64,000 nucleotides of DNA from Ensifer sp. USDA 6670 (GCA_000421085.1 ATWE01000001.1:186001-250000), one strand, 5' to 3'; shown: positions 36,590 through 47,379, counted from the first letter of the stretch. Numbers and translations: made by a program. Notes: generated from the letters alone by a model not told the origin.

Positions 36590-36624
36590 AAAGGGCGCAT
36601 GACTTCTCGAGTCATGCGCCCTTT
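36590..36624 (-). terminator. Intrinsic terminator of the BA14K gene
   Basis: A perfect 15-bp stem (AAAGGGCGCATGACT / AGTCATGCGCCCTTT) with a TCTCG loop lies 20 bp after the gene's stop. On the minus strand it is followed by a T-rich run (TTTTTATTTTAG). It borders the RIME-type element. Confidence 0.85.
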
Positions 36625-36644
36625 CGGCTTATACGCGGCGGCTT

Positions 36645-37070
36645 TCAGCCGGCGTTGCAGAAATGGCTGCGGCCGTCATAGCCGACGAAGGTTCCGCTGT
36701 CCGGGTCGAACGAGCGATAGCGCTGCGAGCAATAGCGATACCAAGCCGGTGTCCACGGCTCGAGACCGTAGGTCTCGACCGCCACAGGGCGATAGGCGGG
36801 CCGGTAAACCGGGCGCGGACGATAGACGGGGCGGGGCTCGTAATAGTCAGGCTCCGGATCGATGTAGACCCGCTCGCCGTAATAGCGCGGCGGCGGCGGC
36901 GAGGCGATCGCGCTGCCAATGAGTGCGCCTGCGGCCAGGCCAACTGCGCCCGCTACCCATGCATCGTCGTTATTGCGATGGCGGTGCCCTGCCTGGGCGG
37001 TGCCGAAGGTCGGGATAACGATGGCGGCCGCGGCGACCGACAATACGGCTGCTTTGATGAACTTGTTCAT
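36645..37070 (-). CDS. BA14K family exported protein
   Basis: This 141-aa protein has a signal peptide of about 27 residues (cleavage after GTAQA), a glycine-rich hydrophobic segment (AGAVGLAAGALIGSAI), a Pro/Tyr/Arg-rich repeat region (YRPRPVYRPAYRP), and a C-terminal BA14K signature with YCSQRYRSFDP near 116 and TFVGYDGRSHFC. Brucella BA14K is an immunoreactive, lectin-like protein. Start ATG 37070 fits the signal. The promoter element at 37122-37158 recurs before the gene at 59554. Confidence 0.9.
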   Translation of the reverse strand: MNKFIKAAVLSVAAAAIVIPTFGTAQAGHRHRNNDDAWVAGAVGLAAGALIGSAIASPPPPRYYGERVYIDPEPDYYEPRPVYRPRPVYRPAYRPVAVETYGLEPWTPAWYRYCSQRYRSFDPDSGTFVGYDGRSHFCNAG

Positions 37071-37121
37071 GGGCTTCAATCCTATGCATGCGACCGGATG
37101 GTTTCCGGATTTCATGATGAA

Positions 37122-37158
37122 CAAACTCTATATAAGCCAAACTGAACGGAGCCTGAAC
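37122..37158 (-). promoter_or_regulatory. Shared direct-repeat promoter element (copy 1)
   Basis: On the minus strand GTTCAG occurs twice with 11-bp period, followed by TTTGGCT and then TTATATAG, a good -10. Of its first 24 bases, 21 match the element at 59473-59496. It ends 52 bp before the BA14K-family start codon. Confidence 0.55.
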
Positions 37159-37165
37159 GAAAAAA

Positions 37166-37183
37166 CCCGGCAAAACTGCCGGG
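37166..37183 (-). terminator. Intrinsic terminator of cspA
   Basis: Stem CCCGGCA / TGCCGGG with an AAAC loop lies 31 bp after the cspA stop. On the minus strand six T residues follow. Confidence 0.8.
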
Positions 37184-37213
37184 CTCGAACTTAACTTTCA
37201 GCAGAGAACAGCG

Positions 37214-37429
37214 TTAGCCGACGATCTGCAGGTTGACCGCCTTCGGTCCCTTGCCGCGGCGATCCGGCTCGGTGTCGAAGGATACCTTCTGGTTTTCCGT
37301 AAGACCGCTCAGGCCCGAGGCCTGCACGGCAGAGATATGTACGAAGATGTCAGCGCCACCGTTCTCAGGCTTGATGAAGCCAAAGCCCTTGTCTGTGTTG
37401 AAGAATTTTACAGTGCCAGTCTCGGCCAT
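37214..37429 (-). CDS. cspA: Cold-shock protein, CspA family
   Basis: This 71-aa single cold-shock domain has RNP1 KGFGFIKP at 14-21 and RNP2 DIFVHIS at 27-33. It binds single-stranded nucleic acid and acts as an RNA chaperone. The 5' side has a long gene-free stretch, which could supply the structured leader typical of csp genes. A terminator follows at 37166-37183. Rhizobia carry several csp paralogues, so this may not be the cold-induced one. Confidence 0.95.
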   Translation of the reverse strand: MAETGTVKFFNTDKGFGFIKPENGGADIFVHISAVQASGLSGLTENQKVSFDTEPDRRGKGPKAVNLQIVG

Positions 37430-38098
37430 GCGTCAGGTCCTTTTCTCTCCACCCGCATTGCGGGCAGCATTGCAGTTTTGCCCGATATGGGCGTGGGGGC
37501 AGTTCTCGACAATTGAGGAAAGGGTCCTGGTTATCGCGACCAGCCGCAGGAAGGAATAACAGCCTCCCCCCGTTGGCCGCCCGGAGTGGGTTGCGTCTCC
37601 GGCCCGCTTTTATTCAAGATCTTCCCGTGTTCGCAGATTGCCCGAACACAGTAAGAGTGATGGGTTTATTTTGAATTGGCAAGCAAAACTTTTCTGACGA
37701 GGTATTGCGTCTTCTCATTGCTCAAAAATAGGTCAGTTGGTCGTTTTGACTCACCTATTCAAAAAGCATCGCAAGCTGTTGAATTCAAAGCTTTTCGACC
37801 AAAGATCGCGGCGCGGCGGGATCATTTGCGCCAAATTCCGTCGCTCGTGGGTATGCCGCAACTTTGTGCAGCCGGGTTTCAGGGTGCAAGCGCCTGATAT
37901 CGCTCGTCGTTCACGCAGCGCACGGGTGCGAGGGACCATAGCCTACGGGTCTACAGAAAAACTGCAGGATATATTGCCGGCTGAAGCGCAATTTGCCGTT
38001 CCAAGCAAAATTGAGGGGTTTCGGAGAGTATTAGTAGTATTAAGCCGGAAGCGGCGCGCGCGGAGAAATTGCACGGAACGGCCATCGCAAGCTGCCGT
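37430..38098. other. Long intergenic region upstream of cspA
   Basis: This 669-bp gap is more AT-rich than its surroundings around 37620-37800. It holds a near-perfect 11-bp hairpin (AATAGGTCAGT at 37727-37737 against 37749-37759, one mismatch) flanked by A-runs. Another hairpin (CGCAAGCTGC, 38086-38095, against 38106-38115) overlaps the end of the EamA gene. A long frame (37737-38198) runs through but has basic, low-complexity translation and no ribosome-binding site, so it is not called. Confidence 0.5.
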
Positions 38099-39055
38099 TC
38101 AGACAGCAGCTTGCGCGGCCTCGCGACGTTTCTTCGTCAGCTCCGGCACGAGCTCGACCGCAAGCATCGCCAGGAAGATGACGGCGCAGCCGACGTAGCC
38201 GACCGGAGTGATGGTCTCTCCAAGCAGCAGCACCCCGAACAGGGCGGCGAAGAGCGCTTCGCTCGAGAGGAAAATGGCAGCCTGGGGCGCAGTCGTATAG
38301 CGTTGGCCGACGACCTGGCAGATGAACGCGATGCCGCTTGAAAAGACGCCGGCGTAGAGGATCTGCGGGAGGGCGCCGTTGATCGCATCGAGGCTCAGCG
38401 GCTCGAACAGGCTGGCCAGTGCGCAGCCTGCAACGGCGCAGACGGCGAACTGCGTCATCGACAGGAGCATCGGCCGGCCCGTGGCCGGAGCGAACAAGCC
38501 GACCAACATCAGCTGAACCGCCCAGAACAGGGCGCAGACGATCGTCAGCATGTCTCCGCCGGTCAGCGCCGAGAGAGCGCCGCCGCTCAGGAGAAAGATG
38601 CCGAATGCCGCGAGCAGGGCGGCCGGCCAGATGACCCAGTGCGGCCGGCGGCGCAGGAAGACGACAGTCAGTACCGGCACGAATACCACGTAGAGGCCGG
38701 TCAGGAAGCCGGAATTGGTGACGGTGGTGGTGAGCAGGCCGTATTGTTGCGTGACGGCTCCGCCGAAAAGCGCCAGTCCGACGAAGACGAAGTTGCGCAT
38801 GGCATTGCGCGGCATGCGCGTAGCGGCCTGCCTCTTTTCAAGAAGCGCCAAGGGCAGTGCCACGAGTGTCGCGATCGCAAAGCGCAGGCCGATGAACCAG
38901 AGCGGTCCGATCGCGTCCATCGCCGTCGACTGCGCCACGAAGCCAGCACCCCAGATTGCACCGGAGAACAAGAGGAATAGATTGGCTTGAATGCGAGTCA
39001 CCGCTTGGCTCCGGGTCGTGTCCTGCTCACGGGAGGCGCGCGATCTTCGCGCCAT
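38099..39055 (-). CDS. DMT-superfamily (EamA) transporter
   Basis: This 318-aa membrane protein has ten predicted hydrophobic segments in two EamA halves. Typical features are GAIWGAGFVAQ near 33, GLRFAIATLVALPLAL near 56 and, in the second half, LSSEALFAALFGVLLLGE near 265 (the EamA end motif). It is a drug/metabolite-type exporter of unknown substrate. ATG 39055 is used; GTG 39001 would start it 18 residues later, right before the first membrane segment. It stands alone. Confidence 0.88.
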   Translation of the reverse strand: MARRSRASREQDTTRSQAVTRIQANLFLLFSGAIWGAGFVAQSTAMDAIGPLWFIGLRFAIATLVALPLALLEKRQAATRMPRNAMRNFVFVGLALFGGAVTQQYGLLTTTVTNSGFLTGLYVVFVPVLTVVFLRRRPHWVIWPAALLAAFGIFLLSGGALSALTGGDMLTIVCALFWAVQLMLVGLFAPATGRPMLLSMTQFAVCAVAGCALASLFEPLSLDAINGALPQILYAGVFSSGIAFICQVVGQRYTTAPQAAIFLSSEALFAALFGVLLLGETITPVGYVGCAVIFLAMLAVELVPELTKKRREAAQAAV

Positions 39056-39186
39056 ATTCCGCGACTTTGAGAATCACTCCGAAGCCATGCTGCTCAGGTG
39101 ATTGCGATCTCGCTCTATCAGTTGCGTTTTTTCCGGGCAAGCCGCCCCGTGTTGCCGTCAGGCCGGGCAGCCGTTCCGCGGCGGGC

Positions 39187-40377
39187 TCATTGCGTCGGAG
39201 CTTTGGAGACCCTGAGCACTGCGCCGTCCTCCTCGTCGGTGACCATGATCAGTGCCCCGTCGGAAGCGACGATGACGTCGCGGATGCGGCCGAATTCGCC
39301 GTCGAACAGCCGTTCCTCGTTGGTGACGGCGCCGGTCTCGTCGCGGTCGAGGCGGGCGAGCAACCGGTATTTCAGTGCCGCGATCAAAAGGTCGCCGTTC
39401 CACTCCGGAAACATGCTGCCGCGGTAGACGGCGATCGCGCCGGGCGCGATCGATGGATCCCAATAGAAGAGCGGCTGCTCAAGGCCTTCCTTTGCGGTGC
39501 CTTCGCCGATCTCCACGCCGGAATAATCCTTGCCGAAGGTGATCACCGGCCAGCCGTAGTTTCTGCCGGGTTGCGGGTTGTTCACCTCGTCGCCCCCGCG
39601 CGCGCCGTGCTCGACGGTCAAGAGCTCGCCGTCTTCGGGATCGAAGGTGATCCCTTGAGGGTTGCGGTGCCCTATGGACCAGATTTCGGCCAGGCCGCCG
39701 GTGCCGCCGCGATAGGGATTGGAGGCAGGAATGCTGCCGTCGGCGTTGATGTGGAGGATCGAGCCGGCGTGGTCGCGCGAGTCCTGGGCGCGTTCGCCTT
39801 CGCCCCGATCACCGATGCCGAAGAACAGGCTGCCGTCCTTGTCGATGGCGATGCGCGAGCCGAAGTGCTGCCCCTTCCGGGTGAACTTGTTCATCCGGAA
39901 GATCTCCTTCACTTCCGTCAGGCTCTGCTCGTCCTGCGAAAGGGCCGCCCGCACGAGGACGGTGCCGTAGCCACCATTACCGCGGACGGAAAGAGTGAGA
40001 TAGAGCGTCCTGTTCGTTTCGAATTGCCGATCGAGGGCGACGTCCAGAAGACCGCCCTGGCCGTGTGCGGCCGCTGTGGGTACCCCCTTGATCGCCGCCG
40101 ACAGCTTGCCGTCGCGCAGGATGCGCAGCCGGCCCGGTCGTTCGGTGACGATCAATGCCCCGTCGGGCATGGCTTCGACCGCCCAGGGATGCTCCAGTCC
40201 CGAGGCAAGCGTCTCGACGAGAACGGTTCCTGTCTGCGTGGGAAATTCCCGCGTCTCCTGCGCAGCGGCAGGGGACGAGGCGAAGGCGAAAAAGAGCGAG
40301 ACTGCAGCCGCCATCGGGAACGGAAATACTGTTGCGATGTCCCTTGGGCCGCCAGCATTCCAGCGCGTGTGCCGCAT
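39187..40377 (-). CDS. PQQ-dependent sugar dehydrogenase (soluble, YliI/Asd-like)
   Basis: This 396-aa exported beta-propeller has a signal peptide ending near residue 40 (SSPAAAQE). Family motifs are GLEHPWAVEAMPDGALIVTERPG near 60-82, QGGLLDVALD near 107, GIGDRGEGERAQD near 180 and HRNPQGITFDP near 232. The family oxidises aldose sugars in the periplasm with PQQ and calcium. GGAGGA precedes ATG 40377. No PQQ synthesis genes are nearby. The substrate is unknown and some members lack activity. Confidence 0.9.
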   Translation of the reverse strand: MRHTRWNAGGPRDIATVFPFPMAAAVSLFFAFASSPAAAQETREFPTQTGTVLVETLASGLEHPWAVEAMPDGALIVTERPGRLRILRDGKLSAAIKGVPTAAAHGQGGLLDVALDRQFETNRTLYLTLSVRGNGGYGTVLVRAALSQDEQSLTEVKEIFRMNKFTRKGQHFGSRIAIDKDGSLFFGIGDRGEGERAQDSRDHAGSILHINADGSIPASNPYRGGTGGLAEIWSIGHRNPQGITFDPEDGELLTVEHGARGGDEVNNPQPGRNYGWPVITFGKDYSGVEIGEGTAKEGLEQPLFYWDPSIAPGAIAVYRGSMFPEWNGDLLIAALKYRLLARLDRDETGAVTNEERLFDGEFGRIRDVIVASDGALIMVTDEEDGAVLRVSKAPTQ

Positions 40378-40498
40378 TGCATTCCTCCGGTCCGTCTGCG
40401 GAAATGCATCGTGCCGTGTCGGAGGTCCGAACGCGCGAGCAACGCACAAACTGGGGCGGCACGCACCGGCCTTCAAGTCAAATCGGATCAAAACGGCT

Positions 40499-40780
40499 TT
40501 ATCGCACCGACCCTGTGGTGAGCGGTCCCGGCGCTTCTCGGATCGCCTCAAGGCGCGTCGGCGGTTCGCGTTCTGTCGCGGGCCGGTGTCGTGCTCCGAA
40601 GTTTCTCTGCAGCAGGTACTGCGCGACCTCGTCTTTGGCCTTCACGTAGAAGCCTTTGCCGACGAGCATCAGGCCGGCAAGGGCGAAAAGGGCGACAATC
40701 GCCACGACGATCGTCTGGATCGCCGACAGTCGTGCGAAGAGGTCGGCGCTCGGCTGCGACCCGTTATCGTTGTCAGCCAT
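40499..40780 (-). CDS. Small single-pass membrane protein
   Basis: This 93-aa protein has an N-terminal polar segment, one hydrophobic helix at about 22-42 (IVVAIVALFALAGLMLVGKG), and a charged Arg/Glu-rich C-terminal tail that should lie in the cytoplasm. Its start overlaps the stop of the upstream small membrane gene by 8 bp, so the two are cotranscribed and probably cooperate. I do not recognise the family. Confidence 0.7.
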   Translation of the reverse strand: MADNDNGSQPSADLFARLSAIQTIVVAIVALFALAGLMLVGKGFYVKAKDEVAQYLLQRNFGARHRPATEREPPTRLEAIREAPGPLTTGSVR

Positions 40781-40970
40781 GGCGCCCGGCCTCGGACTGG
40801 AGATGGGCCGTCGTGGGCTGCTGCCCGATGCCGGCTTGCGTAGTCACCTGCGTCATCAATCCGAGGACCATCACGATGCAGGCCGCAAGTGCGGCGAGCG
40901 CGATATAGAAACCCCAGCGTGCCTCGTTGCGGCGGGTGCGCGAAGCGGCGACTTCATCATCGAGAAACAT
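40773..40970 (-). CDS. Small single-pass membrane protein (upstream partner)
   Basis: This 65-aa protein has an Arg-rich N-terminus (DDEVAASRTRRNEARW), one hydrophobic helix (FYIALAALAACIVMVLGLM) and a short polar tail. GGGGG lies 7-8 bp upstream of ATG 40970. It overlaps the following small membrane gene by 8 bp. The pair looks like a two-subunit membrane module, but no known family is recognised. Confidence 0.65.
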   Translation of the reverse strand: MFLDDEVAASRTRRNEARWGFYIALAALAACIVMVLGLMTQVTTQAGIGQQPTTAHLQSEAGRHG

Positions 40971-42582
<1,612 letters not shown>

Positions 42583-42598
42583 TTTTCCTGCAGACCCA

Positions 42599-42638
42599 CA
42601 TGAAAAAGCCCGCTTCATCAACGGCGGGCTTTTTCATG
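42599..42638 (+). terminator. Intrinsic terminator of aatA (bidirectional)
   Basis: A perfect 15-bp stem (CATGAAAAAGCCCGC / GCGGGCTTTTTCATG) with a 10-base loop lies 17 bp after the aatA stop. The A- and T-rich stem ends let it work on both strands. Confidence 0.85.
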
Positions 42639-42704
42639 TTCAGAGCTTGATTCAGCGATCTGCCGGTCCGATTCAAGCAGCAGTCTTACCCCATTGAAAC
42701 AGAA

Positions 42705-43571
42705 TCATTTTCGCTTCCGGATCACTTCGACGACGGCGGAGATGTCGTCGCCGTGGCCCCCACTGTCGACGCGCTCGCCCGCCAGCCGCAACATGGGTTG
42801 CATGAAATCGGAGGCGACGCCCTGTTCTTCGCTTGCCCTCACGATGTTGTCGAGCGCGATCTTCTGCATGGCGATGTTGGAGACGACATCGCGGCCGTGC
42901 ATGCCGCTATCGATCTTGCCGGCGAGGTCGGGCAGGGTACCGCTCATCGCCTCGATCCAGGGCAGGAGCAGCGGCAGGAAGTCGACGGCCTTCCCTCCGG
43001 CGCTGGTCACCAGCGCGCTCGCGTGCAGGAACCCCGAGAAGAGCCCGTACATGCCTGATAACAGCGCTATGTCGTAGAGCGAAGCCAAACCCTCGTCCTC
43101 ACCAAGGTGACGGCTTTCGGCAAGGGCCTCGAGGGCTGAACTGTGCCGGTCGAATAGCGCACGCGAGCCGCTGTAAAGGATCAAGGCGCCGGCCCCGCCA
43201 ATCATCGGCGGGATCGCCATGATCCCCCCGTCGAGATAGATCGCTCCCCTTGCCGCCAGCCACGTGCCGAGTTCCCTGGCGTCGCCCGGTGTGCCGTTGG
43301 TCAGGTTGAGGAGGTCACGGCCGGCAAGCGCCTCCTGCGCCTGTTCCAGGACTGCGCGTGCGGCGGGGTAATCGACGAGGCAGAGGATGGTGAGTTCGCT
43401 CGCCGCAATTGCTTCGGCCGGGCTTGCCGCGATCTTCGCACCGGCACTGGTAAGCGGCTCGGCGCGCGATCGCGTCCGGTTCCAGACCGTAACGGTATGG
43501 CCGTTCTCGAGAAGCGTTCGTGCAAGCGCCGTACCCATGGCACCCAGCCCAAGAATTGAAATGCTGCTCAT
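42705..43571 (-). CDS. Imine-reductase-like NAD(P)-dependent oxidoreductase
   Basis: This 288-aa enzyme has an N-terminal Rossmann domain with GLGAMGTALARTLL near 7-20 and WNRTRSRA near 31. An all-helical C-terminal domain with SLYDIALLSGMYGLFSGFLHA near 170 is the pattern of imine reductases of the 6-phosphogluconate/3-hydroxyisobutyrate dehydrogenase superfamily. It probably reduces a cyclic imine or a related substrate with NADPH. It lies 24 bp downstream of an SDR gene, in one operon, divergent from a LysR regulator. Confidence 0.87.
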   Translation of the reverse strand: MSSISILGLGAMGTALARTLLENGHTVTVWNRTRSRAEPLTSAGAKIAASPAEAIAASELTILCLVDYPAARAVLEQAQEALAGRDLLNLTNGTPGDARELGTWLAARGAIYLDGGIMAIPPMIGGAGALILYSGSRALFDRHSSALEALAESRHLGEDEGLASLYDIALLSGMYGLFSGFLHASALVTSAGGKAVDFLPLLLPWIEAMSGTLPDLAGKIDSGMHGRDVVSNIAMQKIALDNIVRASEEQGVASDFMQPMLRLAGERVDSGGHGDDISAVVEVIRKRK

Positions 43572-43595
43572 TGATCGTTCCTTTCTCGAAATCAT

Positions 43596-44417
<822 letters not shown>

Positions 44418-44432
44418 CTAGATGGCTCTGCG

Positions 44433-44447
44433 TGGACCTATCGTCCA
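44433..44447. promoter_or_regulatory. Predicted LysR-type operator
   Basis: TGGAC-CTATC-GTCCA is a perfect inverted repeat, placed 23 bp before the LysR start and 76 bp before the divergent SDR start. A second TGGAC occurs at 44404-44408. LysR proteins often bind such dyads between divergent genes. Confidence 0.55.
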
Positions 44448-44469
44448 TGTTTGTGGATGATGGAAAGCC

Positions 44470-45360
44470 ATGGCCAATCTCAACGACTTCACGTTCTTCG
44501 TTCACGTCGTGGACCACGGGGGGTTCGCGCCCGCCGCGCGCGCGTTGAACCTGCCGAAATCGACGCTCAGCAAGCGCGTGGCCGAACTCGAAAAGGATCT
44601 CGGCGTCCGGTTGATCAACCGCACGTCGCGTCATTTCGCGGTAACCGAATCCGGCAAGGATTTTTACCGCCACGCGGCGGCGATGATGATCGAGGCGGAA
44701 GCGGCGGAGAATGTCGTCAGGGGCAGACTTGCCGAACCGAGCGGCACGGTGAGGATCACGGCTTCGGTGCCGACCGCGCAGCTATCGCTGGCGCCGCTCC
44801 TGCCGCAACTCGCACTTGCCTATCCGAAGCTGCGCGTGACGCTGCATGCGACGGACCGTTTCGTCGACGTCATCCAGGAAGGCTTCGATCTTGCCGTGCG
44901 AGACCATTTCGCACCGCTGCCGGATTCCGGCCTCGTCCAGCGCCGCGTCGGATTCCAGGCTAAGCTGATCGTCGCCTCACCGCTCTATTTGCAAGGGAAC
45001 GGCACTCCCGAACGCCCGGAGGATCTCGATCATCATGATGGGCTGCTCACGTCGCTGGCGTCCGAAGGCTGGGTGATGGAGCGCGCCGATGGGTCGACCG
45101 TGTCGGTTTCGCCGAGGCCGCGTTTCGTGGCCGACGAATCCCGCGTCCTGCGCGAAGCTGCGCTCGCGGGTCTCGGCATCACCACCTTGCCTGGCAAGCT
45201 TTGTCAGCAGGAGATCGAAAACGGCACGCTTGTCCGCATTCTTCCGGAGTGGACCGCCGGCAAAGTGATGACGACGATCTTGATGCCGCACCGGCGCGGC
45301 CAGCTTCCCTCCGTGCGGGCAACGGTCGATTTCATCGCCGGGCGTCTCGGCGACGGCTGA
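44470..45360 (+). CDS. LysR family transcriptional regulator
   Basis: This 296-aa regulator has the N-terminal winged HTH (FTFFVHVVDHGGFAPAARALNL near 7-28; the recognition helix includes KSTLSKRVAELEKDLGVRL). A periplasmic-binding-like effector domain starts near 88 (GTVRITASVPTAQL). It is divergent from the SDR/imine-reductase pair, the standard layout for a LysR protein and its target operon. Its sequence is of the CrgA/AaeR-like branch. The effector is unknown. Confidence 0.93.
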   Translation: MANLNDFTFFVHVVDHGGFAPAARALNLPKSTLSKRVAELEKDLGVRLINRTSRHFAVTESGKDFYRHAAAMMIEAEAAENVVRGRLAEPSGTVRITASVPTAQLSLAPLLPQLALAYPKLRVTLHATDRFVDVIQEGFDLAVRDHFAPLPDSGLVQRRVGFQAKLIVASPLYLQGNGTPERPEDLDHHDGLLTSLASEGWVMERADGSTVSVSPRPRFVADESRVLREAALAGLGITTLPGKLCQQEIENGTLVRILPEWTAGKVMTTILMPHRRGQLPSVRATVDFIAGRLGDG

Positions 45361-45372
45361 TGCAAGAAGAAC

Positions 45373-46578
45373 TCAGCGCTCGGCGAGTGCCGGTTCGCCT
45401 TTCTTCTCGCGAATGAGATTCAGGAAGCGGCGGAAGAGGTAATGGCTGTCCTGCGGGCCTGGCGAAGCTTCCGGGTGGTGCTGGACGGAGAAGACCGGCC
45501 TGCCGTCGACGCGCAGGCCGCAATTGGTGCCGTCGAAGAGCGAGATGTGAGTCTGTTCAACGCCTTGCGGAAGCGAGTTCGCATCGACCGCGAAGCCGTG
45601 GTTCATCGAAACGATCTCGACCTTGCCGGTGGTGTGATCCTTGACCGGATGGTTGGCGCCGTGGTGTCCCTGGTGCATCTTCTCGGTCTTGGCACCGAGC
45701 GCCAGCGCCAGCATCTGGTGGCCGAGGCATATGCCGAAGACCGGGATATCCGTCTTGAGAAGGTCCTGAATGACCGGCACGGCATATTCGCCCGTCGCGG
45801 CCGGGTCGCCCGGGCCGTTCGACAGGAAGATGCCGTCCGGCTTGAGCGCCAGGACTTCCTCGGCGCTCGTCTGAGCCGGGAGGACGGTGACTCGGCAGTT
45901 CAGGCCGGCGAAGAGGCGGAGGATGTTGCGCTTGACGCCGTAGTCGAGAGCCACGATGTGATAGGCGGCGTCGGTCTCGCCCAGCGTCGAGTAGCCCTCG
46001 TTCCAGACCCAGGGCTTCTCGTTCCAGCGATAGGACTGGCCGGAAGTGGCGACCTTGGCGAGATCGAGGCCCTCGAGGCCGCTCCAGGCCTTTGCCTCAG
46101 CCTTTAGCGCCTCGACGTCGAAGACGCCTGACGGGTCGTGGGCGATGACTGCGTTAGGCATGCCGTTTTCGCGGATCCAGGCCGTCAGCGCCCGCGTGTC
46201 GATGCCGCAGAGCCCGATGATGCCGCGCGCCTTCAGCCAGGCATCGAGGTGCTTGGCGGCGCGGTAGTTGGAAGGCTCGGTGATGTCGGCCTTGAAGATG
46301 ACGCCGACGGCGCCGTGGCGGGCGGCAGGTGTCAGGTCCTCGATGTCCTCGTCATTGGCGCCGATATTGCCGATATGCGGGAAGGTGAACGTGACGATCT
46401 GGCCGAGATAGGAGGGATCGGTCAGGATTTCCTGGTACCCGGTCAACGCCGTGTTGAAGCAGACCTCGGCCTGAACCTTTCCGGTCGCGCCGATGCCCTT
46501 GCCTTCGATCACCGTGCCGTCGGCCAGAACGAGCAGGGCAGTGGGTTTCTGGATTGTCCATGCGGGTGTCGCGGTCAT
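45373..46578 (-). CDS. carA: Carbamoyl-phosphate synthase small (glutaminase) subunit
   Basis: This 401-aa protein has an N-terminal CarA domain (LADGTVIEGKGIGATG, then CFNTALTGYQE near 40) and a C-terminal class I glutamine amidotransferase. The nucleophile Cys is in FGICLGHQ and the His/Glu pair in VQHHPEA. It supplies ammonia from glutamine to CarB for arginine and pyrimidine synthesis. carB is not in the window. A strong sigma-70 promoter is at 46712-46740. It is convergent with the LysR gene. Confidence 0.97.
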   Translation of the reverse strand: MTATPAWTIQKPTALLVLADGTVIEGKGIGATGKVQAEVCFNTALTGYQEILTDPSYLGQIVTFTFPHIGNIGANDEDIEDLTPAARHGAVGVIFKADITEPSNYRAAKHLDAWLKARGIIGLCGIDTRALTAWIRENGMPNAVIAHDPSGVFDVEALKAEAKAWSGLEGLDLAKVATSGQSYRWNEKPWVWNEGYSTLGETDAAYHIVALDYGVKRNILRLFAGLNCRVTVLPAQTSAEEVLALKPDGIFLSNGPGDPAATGEYAVPVIQDLLKTDIPVFGICLGHQMLALALGAKTEKMHQGHHGANHPVKDHTTGKVEIVSMNHGFAVDANSLPQGVEQTHISLFDGTNCGLRVDGRPVFSVQHHPEASPGPQDSHYLFRRFLNLIREKKGEPALAER

Positions 46579-46903
46579 CGTCTCTATCCCGTTGTGGCCG
46601 AAAGCGAGGCTTGAAAGCCGGTCGGTTCAGGGCCATTTCAGATCGCATGCGGCATGGCGCGCGGAAACCCCGCGGGAGAAAGTTCATGCCGATGTACGTG
46701 CAGGTGCCGGAAAATAGCCAAAGGCTCCGGCAAGGTCAACCAGCCGCTGTGAATTGTCTGGAAATAAAATGCCTCATAATTCAATCGGTTGCCAAAGACG
46801 TTTGATTGTGCCTGCCGCACTGGTTTAAGACGATGACAAAAGCACGCATCGAACCGGCCCCGCAGATAAAGCCCTGGGGTCGGTTTCGACATGGAGTTAA
46901 GAC
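46579..46903. other. carA-yqeY divergent promoter region
   Basis: This 325-bp stretch holds the carA promoter (46712-46740) and an AT-rich segment (46750-46800) that probably contains the yqeY/dnaG-operon promoter, though no clear consensus is seen. The long carA leader (about 127 nt) could allow pyrimidine or arginine control; no attenuator hairpin with a T-run was found. Open frames here are short and lack support. Confidence 0.55.
46712..46740 (-). promoter_or_regulatory. Predicted sigma-70 promoter of carA
   Basis: On the minus strand GTTGAC (46740-46735), 17 bp, CTATTT (46717-46712) is close to the rhizobial CTTGAC-N17-CTATAT consensus. The expected transcript start is near 46705. Confidence 0.65.
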
Positions 46904-47353
46904 ATGCGCGAGCATTTCGCCAATGCACTGAAAGAAGCCCTCAAGGCCAAGGATACCCGGCGCATCTCGACCGTCCGGCTCATCCAGGCCGCGATCAAGG
47001 ACCGCGACATCGCCAATCGCGGCCACGGCAAGGACCCGGTCGGCGACGACGAGATCCTGCAGATCCTTGCGAAGATGATCAAGCAGCGCGAGGAATCGGC
47101 CCGCGTCTACGACCAGGGCGGCCGGCCGGAGCTTGCCGAGCAGGAGCGGCAGGAAATCGCCATTATCAACCAGTTCCTGCCGGAGCAGCTTTCCGAGGAG
47201 AAGGTCAAGGAAGTCTGCGCCAAGACCGTCGCGGAAATCGGCGCGCATGGGCTGCGCGACATGGGCAAGTGCATGAATGCCCTGAAAGAGCGCTACCCGG
47301 GCAAGATGGACTTCGGCAAGGCCTCCGGGGTGGTCAAGGACCTCCTGAAGTAA
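46904..47353 (+). CDS. GatB/YqeY domain-containing protein
   Basis: This 149-aa helical protein matches YqeY: RISTVRLIQAAIKDRDIANRG near 18-38, MIKQREESARVYDQGGR near 60-76 and a C-terminal QFLPEQLSEE region. YqeY resembles the tail domain of the GatB amidotransferase subunit and may bind tRNA. It often precedes dnaG, as here. A GC-rich hairpin follows at 47360-47379. Confidence 0.93.
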   Translation: MREHFANALKEALKAKDTRRISTVRLIQAAIKDRDIANRGHGKDPVGDDEILQILAKMIKQREESARVYDQGGRPELAEQERQEIAIINQFLPEQLSEEKVKEVCAKTVAEIGAHGLRDMGKCMNALKERYPGKMDFGKASGVVKDLLK

Positions 47354-47359
47354 GCCGCA

Positions 47360-47379
47360 GCGCCCGCTTCGGCGGGCGC
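47360..47379 (+). terminator. Weak terminator-like hairpin after yqeY
   Basis: GCGCCCGC, TTCG-like loop, then GCGGGCGC forms a strong stem 7 bp after the yqeY stop. The downstream sequence (GCCTTCCTT) is only mildly T-rich, so termination may be partial, letting transcripts continue into dnaG. Confidence 0.5.

Noticed and set aside
37737..38198. Plus-strand open frame upstream of, and overlapping, the EamA gene
   Set aside because: Basic low-complexity translation, no ribosome-binding site, overlaps the real end of the EamA gene on the other strand.
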